64,000 nucleotides of DNA, taken from positions 1-64,000 of the forward strand of contig CAYZJB010000002.1 of assembly GCA_964478735.1 (NCBI GenBank). Direction: 5' to 3'. A program made the position numbers and the translations under genes. Source of the stretch: CAYZJB01 sp964478735 (GTDB taxonomy: Bacteria; CLD3; SB21). The notes beneath the pieces are model-generated. The model was not told the origin of the DNA. It did not search any database and worked only from the letters and a program-made list of their open reading frames with translations. Shown one piece after another: positions 35,230-43,543 of this stretch (positions are counted from its first letter, which is position 1; the number at the start of each line of letters is the position of its first letter).

Positions 35230-36870
35230 ATGGCGCTCATCGGCACTTCGCGCGACCAGTGGAAACCGGAAAAAGCGGAACGCAATCAACGGTTTATGGA
35301 ATCGTTGATCCAAACGATGAAAAAGGAAGAGGAGCAAATTCGTCTCGGCGGAGGAGAAAAAAGCATCGAACGGCAGCATAAAAAAAATAGACTGACGGCG
35401 CGAGAACGAATTGCCCGATTGTTTGACCCGGAGAGGTACTTTCTCGAGATCGGGTTGTATGCCGCGAACGGTATGTATGAAGAATTCGGAGGTTGCCCGG
35501 CGGCGGGGTGCGTGTGCGGTATCGGCATCATTCATGGCAACGAAACGGCCATTGTCGCGCACGACGCAACGGTCAAAGCCGGGGCCCATTTCGAGTTGAC
35601 GGTTCGCAAGACGCTCCGGATGCAGGAACTGGCGATGAAGAACAATATTCCAATCGTGTACCTGGTCGATTCCGCCGGCGTGTTTCTGCCGTTGCAGGAC
35701 GAGGTATTTCCCGACGAAAACCATTTCGGCAGGATTTTTTATAATAACGCCCGCCTCAGCGCGATGGGGGTCACGCAGATTGCGGCCGTGATGGGGCCGT
35801 GCGTGGCGGGCGGTGCGTACCTGCCGGTGATGTGTGATAAGTTTTTGATGGTCGAGGGAGCGAGCCTGTTTCTCGCCGGTCCGGCGCTTGTAAAGGCGGC
35901 GATCGGACAGGTCATCGATCAGGAAACGCTCGGCGGCGCCATGACGCATAATGCCATCAGCGGTACCGCGGATTACATCGAACCCAATGACGAAGAAGCG
36001 TTGTTGAAAATCCGTGAGATCCTCGGCAAAATCGCGCACAAACCGAAGGCGCCGTTCAATAAAATCGCGGCGGTCGAACCGATGCTCGATCCCTCGGACC
36101 TGGATGCCATCATCCCGGAAGGGCTCGGTCAGTACGACATGAAGGAGATCATCGCGCGACTGATCGATGGCTCGGACTTCGACGAGTACAAGGCGACGTA
36201 CGGTAAGACCGTCATTTGCGGTACCGCGCGCATCGGCGGATATGCGGTCGGCATCGTGGCCAATCAGAAGCTTGTCCAGAGGACGGCGCGCGGCGAGATG
36301 CAGATGGGCGGTGTGATGTACAACGAATCCGCCGACAAGGCCGCCCGGTTTGTCATGAATTGCAATCAGGACGGCATTCCGCTTCTTTTTCTGCACGACG
36401 TCAACGGATTTATGGTCGGCCGCGACGCGGAACACGCCGGTATCGCGAAGGACGGCGCCAAACTGGTCAACGCCGTGGCCAATTCCGTCGTGCCCAAGTT
36501 TACCGTCGTCATCGGCGGAAGTTACGGTGCCGGGAATTACGCGATGTGCGGTAAAGCGTACGATCCGCGGTTCATTTTCGCATGGCCGACCGCGAATATT
36601 GCCGTCATGGGTGGCCATCAGGCAGCGTCGACGATCGCCGAGATTCGACTTTCCGGGAAGCAGGTCAGTGAAGAAGAATGGAAACGTATATACGATGAGA
36701 TCAAAGCCAATTATGACCGTCAGGGCGATCCGCGGTACGCGGCGGCACGGCTATGGGTGGATGGAATTATATACCCGCAGGAAACCCGGCGAGTTCTGAT
36801 TCGCTGTCTCGATACCGCGATGAACAATCCGGTGGTTCCCCCGCCGACGTTCGGCGTTCTGCAGGTGTGA
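35230..36870 (+). CDS. acyl-CoA carboxylase, carboxyltransferase (beta) subunit, methylcrotonyl/propionyl type
   Basis: It transfers a carboxyl group from carboxy-biotin to an acyl-CoA. The 546-residue protein has both crotonase-like halves: the N half with IERQHKKNRLTARERI, GGCPAAGCVCGIG and DSAGVFLPLQDEVFPDENHFGR, and the C half with DVNGFMVG, GGSYGAGNYAMCG and WPTANIAVMGG. The PLQDEVFPD-HFGRIFYN segment is typical of methylcrotonyl-CoA carboxylase beta. Biotin carrier and biotin carboxylase subunits are not adjacent, so substrate is uncertain. The gene is convergent with the lipoprotein downstream, whose end lies within 1 nt of its stop. Confidence 0.9.
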   Translation: MALIGTSRDQWKPEKAERNQRFMESLIQTMKKEEEQIRLGGGEKSIERQHKKNRLTARERIARLFDPERYFLEIGLYAANGMYEEFGGCPAAGCVCGIGIIHGNETAIVAHDATVKAGAHFELTVRKTLRMQELAMKNNIPIVYLVDSAGVFLPLQDEVFPDENHFGRIFYNNARLSAMGVTQIAAVMGPCVAGGAYLPVMCDKFLMVEGASLFLAGPALVKAAIGQVIDQETLGGAMTHNAISGTADYIEPNDEEALLKIREILGKIAHKPKAPFNKIAAVEPMLDPSDLDAIIPEGLGQYDMKEIIARLIDGSDFDEYKATYGKTVICGTARIGGYAVGIVANQKLVQRTARGEMQMGGVMYNESADKAARFVMNCNQDGIPLLFLHDVNGFMVGRDAEHAGIAKDGAKLVNAVANSVVPKFTVVIGGSYGAGNYAMCGKAYDPRFIFAWPTANIAVMGGHQAASTIAEIRLSGKQVSEEEWKRIYDEIKANYDRQGDPRYAAARLWVDGIIYPQETRRVLIRCLDTAMNNPVVPPPTFGVLQV

Positions 36871-38035
36871 TCATTCATCCAGTCGTCCGTCGTCGTTGAC
36901 CTTCAGACAATAGACGTTTTCCACTGCCAAAGCTCTGCGTGTATCCTGCGACGGCATAGCCGTCTTCGATTCGAACGATACTCTGTCCGGATTCGGTATC
37001 GGACCCGCCATAGTAGCGTACCCATAAAAGATTTCTCGCTGCGTCGGTCCGCAGCAGGGCCAACTGATTGTCCGATGCATAGAAGTCCGTAAGCGCCGTT
37101 CCCGTCAATAAAAAGCCGCCCTCCGGTACCTCGACCAGTGAAAAACCTTCGTCGTTCGGATTCAGCCGGTATTCATAATACCATTGCAAGTTGCCGCTTC
37201 CATCCGTCTTGATAAGCGTCGTGGCAATTTGCGGAGGCCGGAAAATCGGTTTGAAGTTGGTCGAACCGACAAGTGCAAAGCCGCCGTCCGATGTCGGGAT
37301 GACCTGTGCGGGTTCGTCACGATTGATTCCGGAATATGTCTGCCGCCATAATTCGTTTGCATTGGCATCGAATCGTAAAAGGCTGTGAACGAATTTTACG
37401 CTGTCCAGGCCTTCGACTTGAGCGGCCACGATAAAACCGCCATCGAGACAAGCGGCAATGCTGCGTGCCCGATCGCCGCCGCGAACGTCGACGATGCGCG
37501 AGGTCATCGAATCGCCCCGATCGTTTATTTTCAAGAGCCACAGGTCTGTATGGTTCGATCCCTGGTCATACGTGCCGGCGATCATCAATGACGGATCTTC
37601 AAGGATAATCATGCTGCGGCCGTCGTCATCTCCTTCGCCGCCAAAATGCCGCGACCAGCGGATCCGGGAATCCGCGTCGACCCGGGCAAGAAACATGTCC
37701 GTGTCGCCATCATCCGTGTCGATTGTTCCGAGGACTACGACGCTGCCGTCAGGCAACTCGATGGCCGCATACCCCTGATCCAGTCCGCTGCCGCCAAGAG
37801 TTTTGGACCAGATGGGTCTGAAGTTGCGGTCGGTATGTACCAGCAGAATATCGGTATTGTTCCGCGGACTGTTGGACCGTCCTGTGATAATGAAACCGCC
37901 ATCATTTGTCGTAACGATAGAGGTGGCAAAATCGTCGAGGCTGAAACCGAGCGTCTTTTGGAGAAAACGTTGTGAGGGGTCGCCGTTGAGATCGCACCCG
38001 ATGAGCAGGAGCGCGGTGAAAAGGATCGACTTAAT
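36871..38035 (-). CDS. repeat lipoprotein B, paralogue of lipoprotein A; ATT start and late frameshift
   Basis: The protein carries repeats of about 50 residues of the form DGGFxxxGxT...LLKxDxxGxxxWxxxFGG, ending in a lipobox-type signal at the start (LLLIGC). It is related to the gene at 40343-41509. No ATG, GTG or TTG occurs in frame between 38203 and the lipobox, so ATT 38035 overlapping the TonB-receptor stop (ATTAA) is the best start guess. Near 36917-36920 an A-run on the minus strand appears one base short: the zero frame ends at 36875 after a non-matching tail, while the shifted frame gives NVYCLKVNDDGRLDE, matching the paralogue end. Either an assembly error or a real mutation. Confidence 0.68.
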
Positions 38036-40340
38036 GAACGGAATTCGTAAGCGGGATATCGAACTCGAGCGTAAAGCCGGCGGAAATAAATCGAGGGAAA
38101 AACGTCTGCTCGTCCCGCGTGAATCCGACAAGGCGGTCGTTTTCAATGACACGCTTCCACGCATACTGGCGGATATTTTTGTGGTCGAGAGCATTGATGA
38201 CATTGATATAGGTAATGATAAACCAGCTGTCCAGGATCCATTTCTTTTCCAGTTTGAGGTCGAGACTGTGAAACGCCGGAAGCCGCCGCCCGTTTTTTGT
38301 CTCCGTTACATAAAAAACACGACTGTTTTCGACCGTGCTGTCTCCGACCAATCGTACGATGCTGGAGGTGAACGGGTCGCCCGTATGGTAACGCCAGATG
38401 GCGCTAAAAGTAACATTATTTTTGAAATTCCAAATATTGTTGAGCGTGACGGAAAAAGTCCGATCGAGATCTCTCGGCGTTGTTTCACCGAGATAATCGT
38501 TGATACGGGAGTAACTGAGAGAGTAGGCGACACTGAACAGGTTATTTTTTAAGTAGCGTTTCCTCATGAAAAGATCCAGTCCCGCCGCATAACCGTTCCG
38601 CGTGTGAAAGGGTTTGTCGACGATACCGACGCCCTCGATGCGGTTGAAAAAATCGAAACGAAAGTCATCGTTGAGTCGCCGGTAGTCTTTGAGGTACACG
38701 TCCAGCGTCATTTGGGCGTCGTGGTCGTGAGAATAGATCAGGCTGCCAACGTAGTGTATGCTTTTTTCCGGGTTGGCTTCGAGTCGCGACTGGTTTTGAT
38801 ACGTGCGCATTTTTTGGAACGCATCGGGTTGATAATACCAGCCGTACGCCAGCTTGGTTGTAATTTTCTCCGAAAACTGATAACTGATCGCGGCCCGCGG
38901 GGCAAACTGCCACCGATCCGAATAATCTTGCATGGAAATCCGCGCCCCGAGCATGACGTTCATGCGATCGTTGAATTCGTATGTATCCTGGATATAGCCG
39001 GCGCCCGTGTATCCGTCAAATCGCGTGTCGACAAACAAAATGTCGGTCGAAACAGCAATGTCGGTCGTCTCGGTCGGATTGAGACGAAATTCCTGATAAA
39101 AATAATTGCTGTTGAAATAATTGAATTCAGCGCCGAATTCGACGGCATGCCGGTCGATTTTCCAATAGTGGTCCTGCCTGAGGGTAGCCAGTTCGGTAAA
39201 CCGGCGATCGCGATTGTCTTCGGTAAAACTTCCGTCGAACGCGAAATCGGATTTTTTTTGCAAATTCTGGTATCCGGCCGTTGTCGTAAAAAAACGATTT
39301 TCTGAAATCGAACGGCTCCAGTTGAGCCATGTATAGTAGTTCCGTTTATTGCTATCGAAGAATTCGTTACGCAGGAGCGTGGAGTCCTGTTTGTAGCCGA
39401 CCTTATCGCTGATGTACATAAAATTGAACGACAGCGTATTGTGAGTGTTGATTTTGTAATCGAGCTTGTTCCAGATATCGTATACGACGGAAGGAAAGCT
39501 CAGGTCGGTGGCCTTCTCGATAAAATAGGTGTAACTACGGCGTCCCGAGAAAAAATTTGTCACCCGGTTGCTGATACGTTGATGCAGCCCGAGGGACGCA
39601 TTCATAAAGTCCAGCGAGCCTTTGATGAAGTCGTTATCGACGCGGTCGATGGTTTTAACGCGTAAAATGCCCGACATCTTATCGGCGTATTTTGGTGCGA
39701 ACCCACCCGTGATCAGCCGCATGTCTTTGACCAGGTCGGCGCTGATGACGCTAAACGGCCCGTCGATTTCTTCAAGGTGGAAGGGTTCGAGGATCTCGTA
39801 ATTATCGATCAAAATGGCGGTTTCGTCCGGATTGCCGCCCTTGATGTACGGCTTCGAACTCCATTCGCTGTTGGATACCCCGGGAAGTACCTGAAGGCTA
39901 CGGTAGACGTCTTTGGAAAAAATAGTTGCGGTATTATTGATCTCCTGGGTGCCAACCGTTGCGGTCGGACCGCCGTCGGACGTCAGCTCGACGATACCGG
40001 GTGTGATTTCAATGGGATCGAAAATCAGTGATACTTCTTCCATCTCCACGGCGAGGTATATGTTTTTGGCGAACGAGACCTTCCGGTAGACGGTTTTGTA
40101 TCCAATGCGTGTATACTGGATCGTGTGCGTTCCCGGTTTGATATGATCGATACGGTAATATCCCGACGTATCGGTTACATCACCCATCGTCGTTCCAACG
40201 ACTTGCACATTGATGTTCTCGAGACGTTCTTTTGAGAATTTATCGACAACTCGTCCGTCGAGCGTGAACGTTTTAGATTGTGCAAAAGCGCAGGATAAAG
40301 TCGTGACGATCAATAATACCGGACGTCGAACGGAGATCAT
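38031..40340 (-). CDS. TonB-dependent receptor with N-terminal carboxypeptidase-regulatory-like domain
   Basis: An outer-membrane gated channel of 769 residues. Signal peptide 1-20 (SCAFA-QS), CarboxypepD_reg-like domain (about 24-105, LDGRVVDKFSKERLENINVQVVGT in part), plug (about 110-240, with QVLPGVSNSEW and IKGGNPDETAILIDNYEI) and a 22-strand barrel. Start ATG 40340 has GGAG 6 nt upstream and lies 2 nt after the lipoprotein A stop. The size suits a siderophore, cobalamin or small-peptide receptor more than a SusC polysaccharide importer. It is bracketed by two paralogous lipoproteins on the same strand. Confidence 0.9.
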   Translation of the reverse strand: MISVRRPVLLIVTTLSCAFAQSKTFTLDGRVVDKFSKERLENINVQVVGTTMGDVTDTSGYYRIDHIKPGTHTIQYTRIGYKTVYRKVSFAKNIYLAVEMEEVSLIFDPIEITPGIVELTSDGGPTATVGTQEINNTATIFSKDVYRSLQVLPGVSNSEWSSKPYIKGGNPDETAILIDNYEILEPFHLEEIDGPFSVISADLVKDMRLITGGFAPKYADKMSGILRVKTIDRVDNDFIKGSLDFMNASLGLHQRISNRVTNFFSGRRSYTYFIEKATDLSFPSVVYDIWNKLDYKINTHNTLSFNFMYISDKVGYKQDSTLLRNEFFDSNKRNYYTWLNWSRSISENRFFTTTAGYQNLQKKSDFAFDGSFTEDNRDRRFTELATLRQDHYWKIDRHAVEFGAEFNYFNSNYFYQEFRLNPTETTDIAVSTDILFVDTRFDGYTGAGYIQDTYEFNDRMNVMLGARISMQDYSDRWQFAPRAAISYQFSEKITTKLAYGWYYQPDAFQKMRTYQNQSRLEANPEKSIHYVGSLIYSHDHDAQMTLDVYLKDYRRLNDDFRFDFFNRIEGVGIVDKPFHTRNGYAAGLDLFMRKRYLKNNLFSVAYSLSYSRINDYLGETTPRDLDRTFSVTLNNIWNFKNNVTFSAIWRYHTGDPFTSSIVRLVGDSTVENSRVFYVTETKNGRRLPAFHSLDLKLEKKWILDSWFIITYINVINALDHKNIRQYAWKRVIENDRLVGFTRDEQTFFPRFISAGFTLEFDIPLTNSVH

Positions 40341-40342
40341 AA

Positions 40343-41509
40343 TCACTCCACGTTGCCGTTGATGTCGGGAAGAACGATATAAATATCGGAATTGCCCGTT
40401 CGCTGTGTATAACCGGCTCCGATGATCTGATCGGAGTGTCCTTCGATGATCGAAAACAGCGCATCGGAACGAGGTGAGCCGAAGCTGGATGTCCATAGGA
40501 CCTGACCAAACGCAGATACCAGCGAAATGGCCGCTTGGATATTGGTTACGGCGGGATTGGTGAACCCGGCGACCAGAAATGTGCCGTCCGTTTTCGGGTA
40601 AACGCTTTGCAGACGATCTTCGGGGGTACTGCCGATCACGGTTGTCCACTGTGAATTGCCGGAAACATCGGTTTTGATCAACCAGTTGTCGACGTCGGCT
40701 CCCAGGCCGCGAATTTCTGTTTGAGCGCCGATCAACAGACCCCCGTCGACCGTCGCACACAGTGCCACGGCCTGGTCGATCGGACGGTTGTCAAATGTTT
40801 TTTCCCAGAGTGCATTTCCGTTTGAGTCGAATTTGACAAGAAGGACATTCCATTCCATTGACGGTGCGGAAACGAAGGAACGATATCCGACCATAGCAAA
40901 ACCGCCGTCGGCGGTTTGAACCAGAGCTTGACCCCGGTCGTCATTGACATCGCCGTACGTGATCGACCACACCGTTTGTCCGGTGGATGAAACTTTGGCC
41001 AGGAAAAGATCGTTGTTCTTCGCGGGTCCCGCGTCCGTCGTACCTCCGATGACAAACCCTCCATCCTCAAGTCGGATAATCGCCCGTCCTTCATCCCGGG
41101 CCGTCGTTCCGAATTCTCGGCACCATGTTATGCTCCCCAGGCGGTCCGTCTTCAACACGATGATTTGCGTATTTCCAGGTGTAACGGCAACCGTTCCTAC
41201 CAGTGCGCACCCGCCGTCGTCATCGGCAATGACCCGGGACGCCACGTCGTTATACGCACCACCGAAACTTTTGGACCATTGTACCCGGAATCCCTCATCG
41301 AGTTTTGCCAGATACATGTCCTGCTGGTTTCGGGTGCTGGTGGTTGTACCGCAAAGAAAATAACCGGATGATCCTTTCGCCATGGACGTTGCTACATCCT
41401 GCCCTGAAAACCCGATCGTGATTTCAGAGTTATCGGTAACGGCATCATCATCGTTTTGACATCCGCTCATGAGCAAAATCAACAAGCACCCAGCATTACG
41501 CAATTTCAT
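40343..41509 (-). CDS. repeat lipoprotein A with ~50-residue beta-propeller-like repeats
   Basis: A 388-residue lipoprotein: signal peptide with lipobox LMSGC (Cys17), a short acidic linker, then about seven repeats with the pattern DGGFxxxGxTxxx...DxxLxKxxxxGxxxWxxxFG. Such repeats are expected to form a propeller; the family has no assigned function. It is the first gene of the unit with the TonB receptor (2 nt spacing) and the paralogous lipoprotein B, so a surface complex on the receptor is plausible. A leaderless-type promoter sits immediately upstream. Confidence 0.8.
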   Translation of the reverse strand: MKLRNAGCLLILLMSGCQNDDDAVTDNSEITIGFSGQDVATSMAKGSSGYFLCGTTTSTRNQQDMYLAKLDEGFRVQWSKSFGGAYNDVASRVIADDDGGCALVGTVAVTPGNTQIIVLKTDRLGSITWCREFGTTARDEGRAIIRLEDGGFVIGGTTDAGPAKNNDLFLAKVSSTGQTVWSITYGDVNDDRGQALVQTADGGFAMVGYRSFVSAPSMEWNVLLVKFDSNGNALWEKTFDNRPIDQAVALCATVDGGLLIGAQTEIRGLGADVDNWLIKTDVSGNSQWTTVIGSTPEDRLQSVYPKTDGTFLVAGFTNPAVTNIQAAISLVSAFGQVLWTSSFGSPRSDALFSIIEGHSDQIIGAGYTQRTGNSDIYIVLPDINGNVE

Positions 41510-41516
41510 GACGGCA

Positions 41517-41546
41517 AACTTAATTGGCTTCGAGGGAATGATTCAA
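41517..41546 (-). promoter_or_regulatory. candidate leaderless promoter TTGAAT-18-TAAGTT
   Basis: On the minus strand TTGAAT (41546-41541) and TAAGTT (41522-41517), followed by TG, are 18 nt apart. The -10 box lies 7 nt before the lipoprotein A ATG (41509), so transcription would begin at about the start codon. TAAGTTTG also fits the Bacteroidetes -7 consensus TANNTTTG. Confidence 0.4.
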
Positions 41547-41664
41547 GCCATATTCCACGCTGCGGGCATGAGAATCCATGCCCTTTTCGGGCCAATCCAT
41601 TTCTAAAAAACGAGTCTTTGTTTTGACGGTTAAAATGTGTAACCTCGGCCGACGAAAGGTATCC

Positions 41665-42078
41665 ATGCATCCGTTTCATCTTGCATTTCCGGTGCGCAAT
41701 ATCGAAGAAACTCGTCGATTTTATGTCGACGTGCTTGGCTGCCGCGTCGGCCGGTCCGCGGAAAGGTGGATCGATTTTGATTTCTACGGACACCAGGTGT
41801 CTGCGCACGTCAGTGAGGACGAGCTCCGACCGGCAGCGACCAATCCGGTTGACGGCGACAGAGTTCCGGTCCGGCATTTTGGCGTCATTTTGCCGATGAA
41901 GGAATGGTTGGAACTGAAACAACGTCTTCACCGGCACGATATCACATTCCTGATCGAGCCTCATGTCCGGTTCAAAGGTGAAGTCGGTGAGCAGGCAACC
42001 ATGTTTTTTCTCGATCCCTCGGGCAATGCGCTCGAGTTCAAAGCTTTTCAGGACCCCGAACGGATATTTGCATCCTGA
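41665..42078 (+). CDS. VOC family (glyoxalase/dioxygenase-like) protein
   Basis: A single-domain vicinal oxygen chelate protein of 137 residues. The first beta-alpha-beta unit HLAFPVRNIEETRRFYVDVLGC and the last FFLDPSGNALEFKAF have the expected metal-ligand positions (His4/5, His in VRHFGV, Glu in LEFK). The start is ATG 41665 with GAAAGG 6 nt upstream. It heads a run with a DUF4442 protein (2 nt gap) and a nitronate monooxygenase-type enzyme. The reaction is not predictable. Confidence 0.85.
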   Translation: MHPFHLAFPVRNIEETRRFYVDVLGCRVGRSAERWIDFDFYGHQVSAHVSEDELRPAATNPVDGDRVPVRHFGVILPMKEWLELKQRLHRHDITFLIEPHVRFKGEVGEQATMFFLDPSGNALEFKAFQDPERIFAS

Positions 42079-42079
42079 C

Positions 42080-42541
42080 ATGGCCAACTCTCTGCAGCGA
42101 TGGTGGCAACGTTTTTCCGGCATCCCGTTTGGCCGTTTTGCGTTCAATCAAGTGATGGGAATGGTCATCCCGTACACGGGAAGCATGTCGGCACGAGTTG
42201 TAGAATTGCGGCCGGGATTTGCACGCGTAACGTTGCGGGATCGGCGGAAAGTACGGAATCATCTGAAATCCGTTCATGCCATTGCGCTGGCCAATTTGGG
42301 TGAATATACCGGTAATCTTGCGCTGGTCTGTGGATTGCCGGAAAATGGCCGATTCATCGTCAAAAAACTCAGTATCGAATATCTCAAAAAAGCGAGGGGC
42401 CGCCTGACCGCAACGTGCGAGGCGCCCGTTTTCGAATCGGCCGAACCGCGGGACGTCGAGCTTGTCGTCGAGATCCGCGACCGTTCGGACGACGTCGTTG
42501 CCCGGTGCATGCTCACCAGCCTCATCGGTCCCAAAAAATAA
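42080..42541 (+). CDS. DUF4442 hotdog-fold protein
   Basis: A 153-residue protein with the DUF4442 signature RNHLKSVHAIALANLGE (about residues 57-73), a hotdog-fold thioesterase relative. The start is ATG 42080, one base after the VOC stop. Members are thought to act on acyl thioesters, but no activity is established for the family. It is co-directional with the VOC and nitronate monooxygenase genes. Confidence 0.83.
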   Translation: MANSLQRWWQRFSGIPFGRFAFNQVMGMVIPYTGSMSARVVELRPGFARVTLRDRRKVRNHLKSVHAIALANLGEYTGNLALVCGLPENGRFIVKKLSIEYLKKARGRLTATCEAPVFESAEPRDVELVVEIRDRSDDVVARCMLTSLIGPKK

Positions 42542-42547
42542 GATTCC

Positions 42548-43543
42548 GTGAATTTCCAGACCCGATTTACCCGCGATGCCGCCGTACGCTATCCGATTTT
42601 ATGCGGCGCAATGTTTCCCTGCAGCAATCCGGAACTTGTAGCGGCTGTCTCCGAAGCGGGCGGACTGGGTATCGTACAGCCTCTCTCCATGACGTACGTG
42701 CATGGATTCGACTACCGCGACGGGCTTCGATTTATTCGAACACGGACGGACAAACCCATTGCCCTCAACGCAACGATCGAAAAGTCATCCCGTGTGTATG
42801 AAGAGCGTCTCAGGCGATGGATCGACATCGGCATCGAGGAGGGGATCCGGTTTTTCGATACGTCGCTCGGAAACCCCAAATGGGTGGTCGATCGCGTTCG
42901 TTCGGTAGGGGGCGTTGTCTATCATAAAGTGACGGAGCGAAAATGGGCGCTGAAGGCCCGCGATGCTGGCGTGCACGGATTGATTGCCATCAACGACCGG
43001 GCCGGCGGACATGCGGGACAATGGAGCGCCGAGAAACTGCTGGATGAACTTTCAGACCTGAACCTACCGTTGATCTGCGGAGGCGGCGTGGGGGATGAAT
43101 CGGAATTTCGCCGTCTGATGTCCCTGGGGTACGACGGTGTGATGATGGCGACGCGATTCATCGCCACATTTGAGTGTACGGCACATGACAGCTACAAACG
43201 GGCCATTGTGGAAGCGAAAGAATCGGACATCGTGCATACGATGCGCGTGACCGGAGTGCCGCTGGCGGTCATTCGTACTCCCGGTGTCGACAAAGTAGGA
43301 ACGAAAGCCGGACCGATCGCCCGGTTTATGCTGCAGCGCCGCCGGTTGAAAAAATATATGCGTATATATTATGCGCTGCGCAGCTTCAGGCAGTTAAAAC
43401 GTTCATCGCTCAAAGGGGCGATGTCGTCCAAGGACTATTATCAAGCAGGGAAAAGCGTTGCCGGTATCGACCGAATCGAAGCCGTGGCCGATATTATTCA
43501 ACGATTTGTATCCTTCGTAACCGACGACACGGTCCAGCGATGA
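42548..43543 (+). CDS. nitronate monooxygenase / NPD-like FMN oxidoreductase
   Basis: A TIM-barrel flavoprotein of 331 residues. FMN-binding features are visible: PILCGAMFPCSNPELVAAVSEAGGLGIV-type N-terminus, INDRAGGHAG, LICGGGVGDE and GYDGVMMATRF. These match 2-nitropropane dioxygenase-like enzymes, which also include enoyl-ACP reductase FabK relatives. The start is GTG 42548, 7 nt after the DUF4442 stop. Its last 46 nt overlap the convergent membrane protein gene. Confidence 0.86.
   Translation: MNFQTRFTRDAAVRYPILCGAMFPCSNPELVAAVSEAGGLGIVQPLSMTYVHGFDYRDGLRFIRTRTDKPIALNATIEKSSRVYEERLRRWIDIGIEEGIRFFDTSLGNPKWVVDRVRSVGGVVYHKVTERKWALKARDAGVHGLIAINDRAGGHAGQWSAEKLLDELSDLNLPLICGGGVGDESEFRRLMSLGYDGVMMATRFIATFECTAHDSYKRAIVEAKESDIVHTMRVTGVPLAVIRTPGVDKVGTKAGPIARFMLQRRRLKKYMRIYYALRSFRQLKRSSLKGAMSSKDYYQAGKSVAGIDRIEAVADIIQRFVSFVTDDTVQR

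Noticed and set aside
35209..36618. 469-codon minus-strand open frame
   Set aside because: It lies wholly opposite the acyl-CoA carboxylase gene and its translation is His/Arg-rich low-quality sequence with no recognisable domain; a shadow of codon bias.
40341..40760. N-terminal extension of the TonB receptor frame
   Set aside because: Runs through lipoprotein A in another frame and hides the signal peptide starting at 40340.
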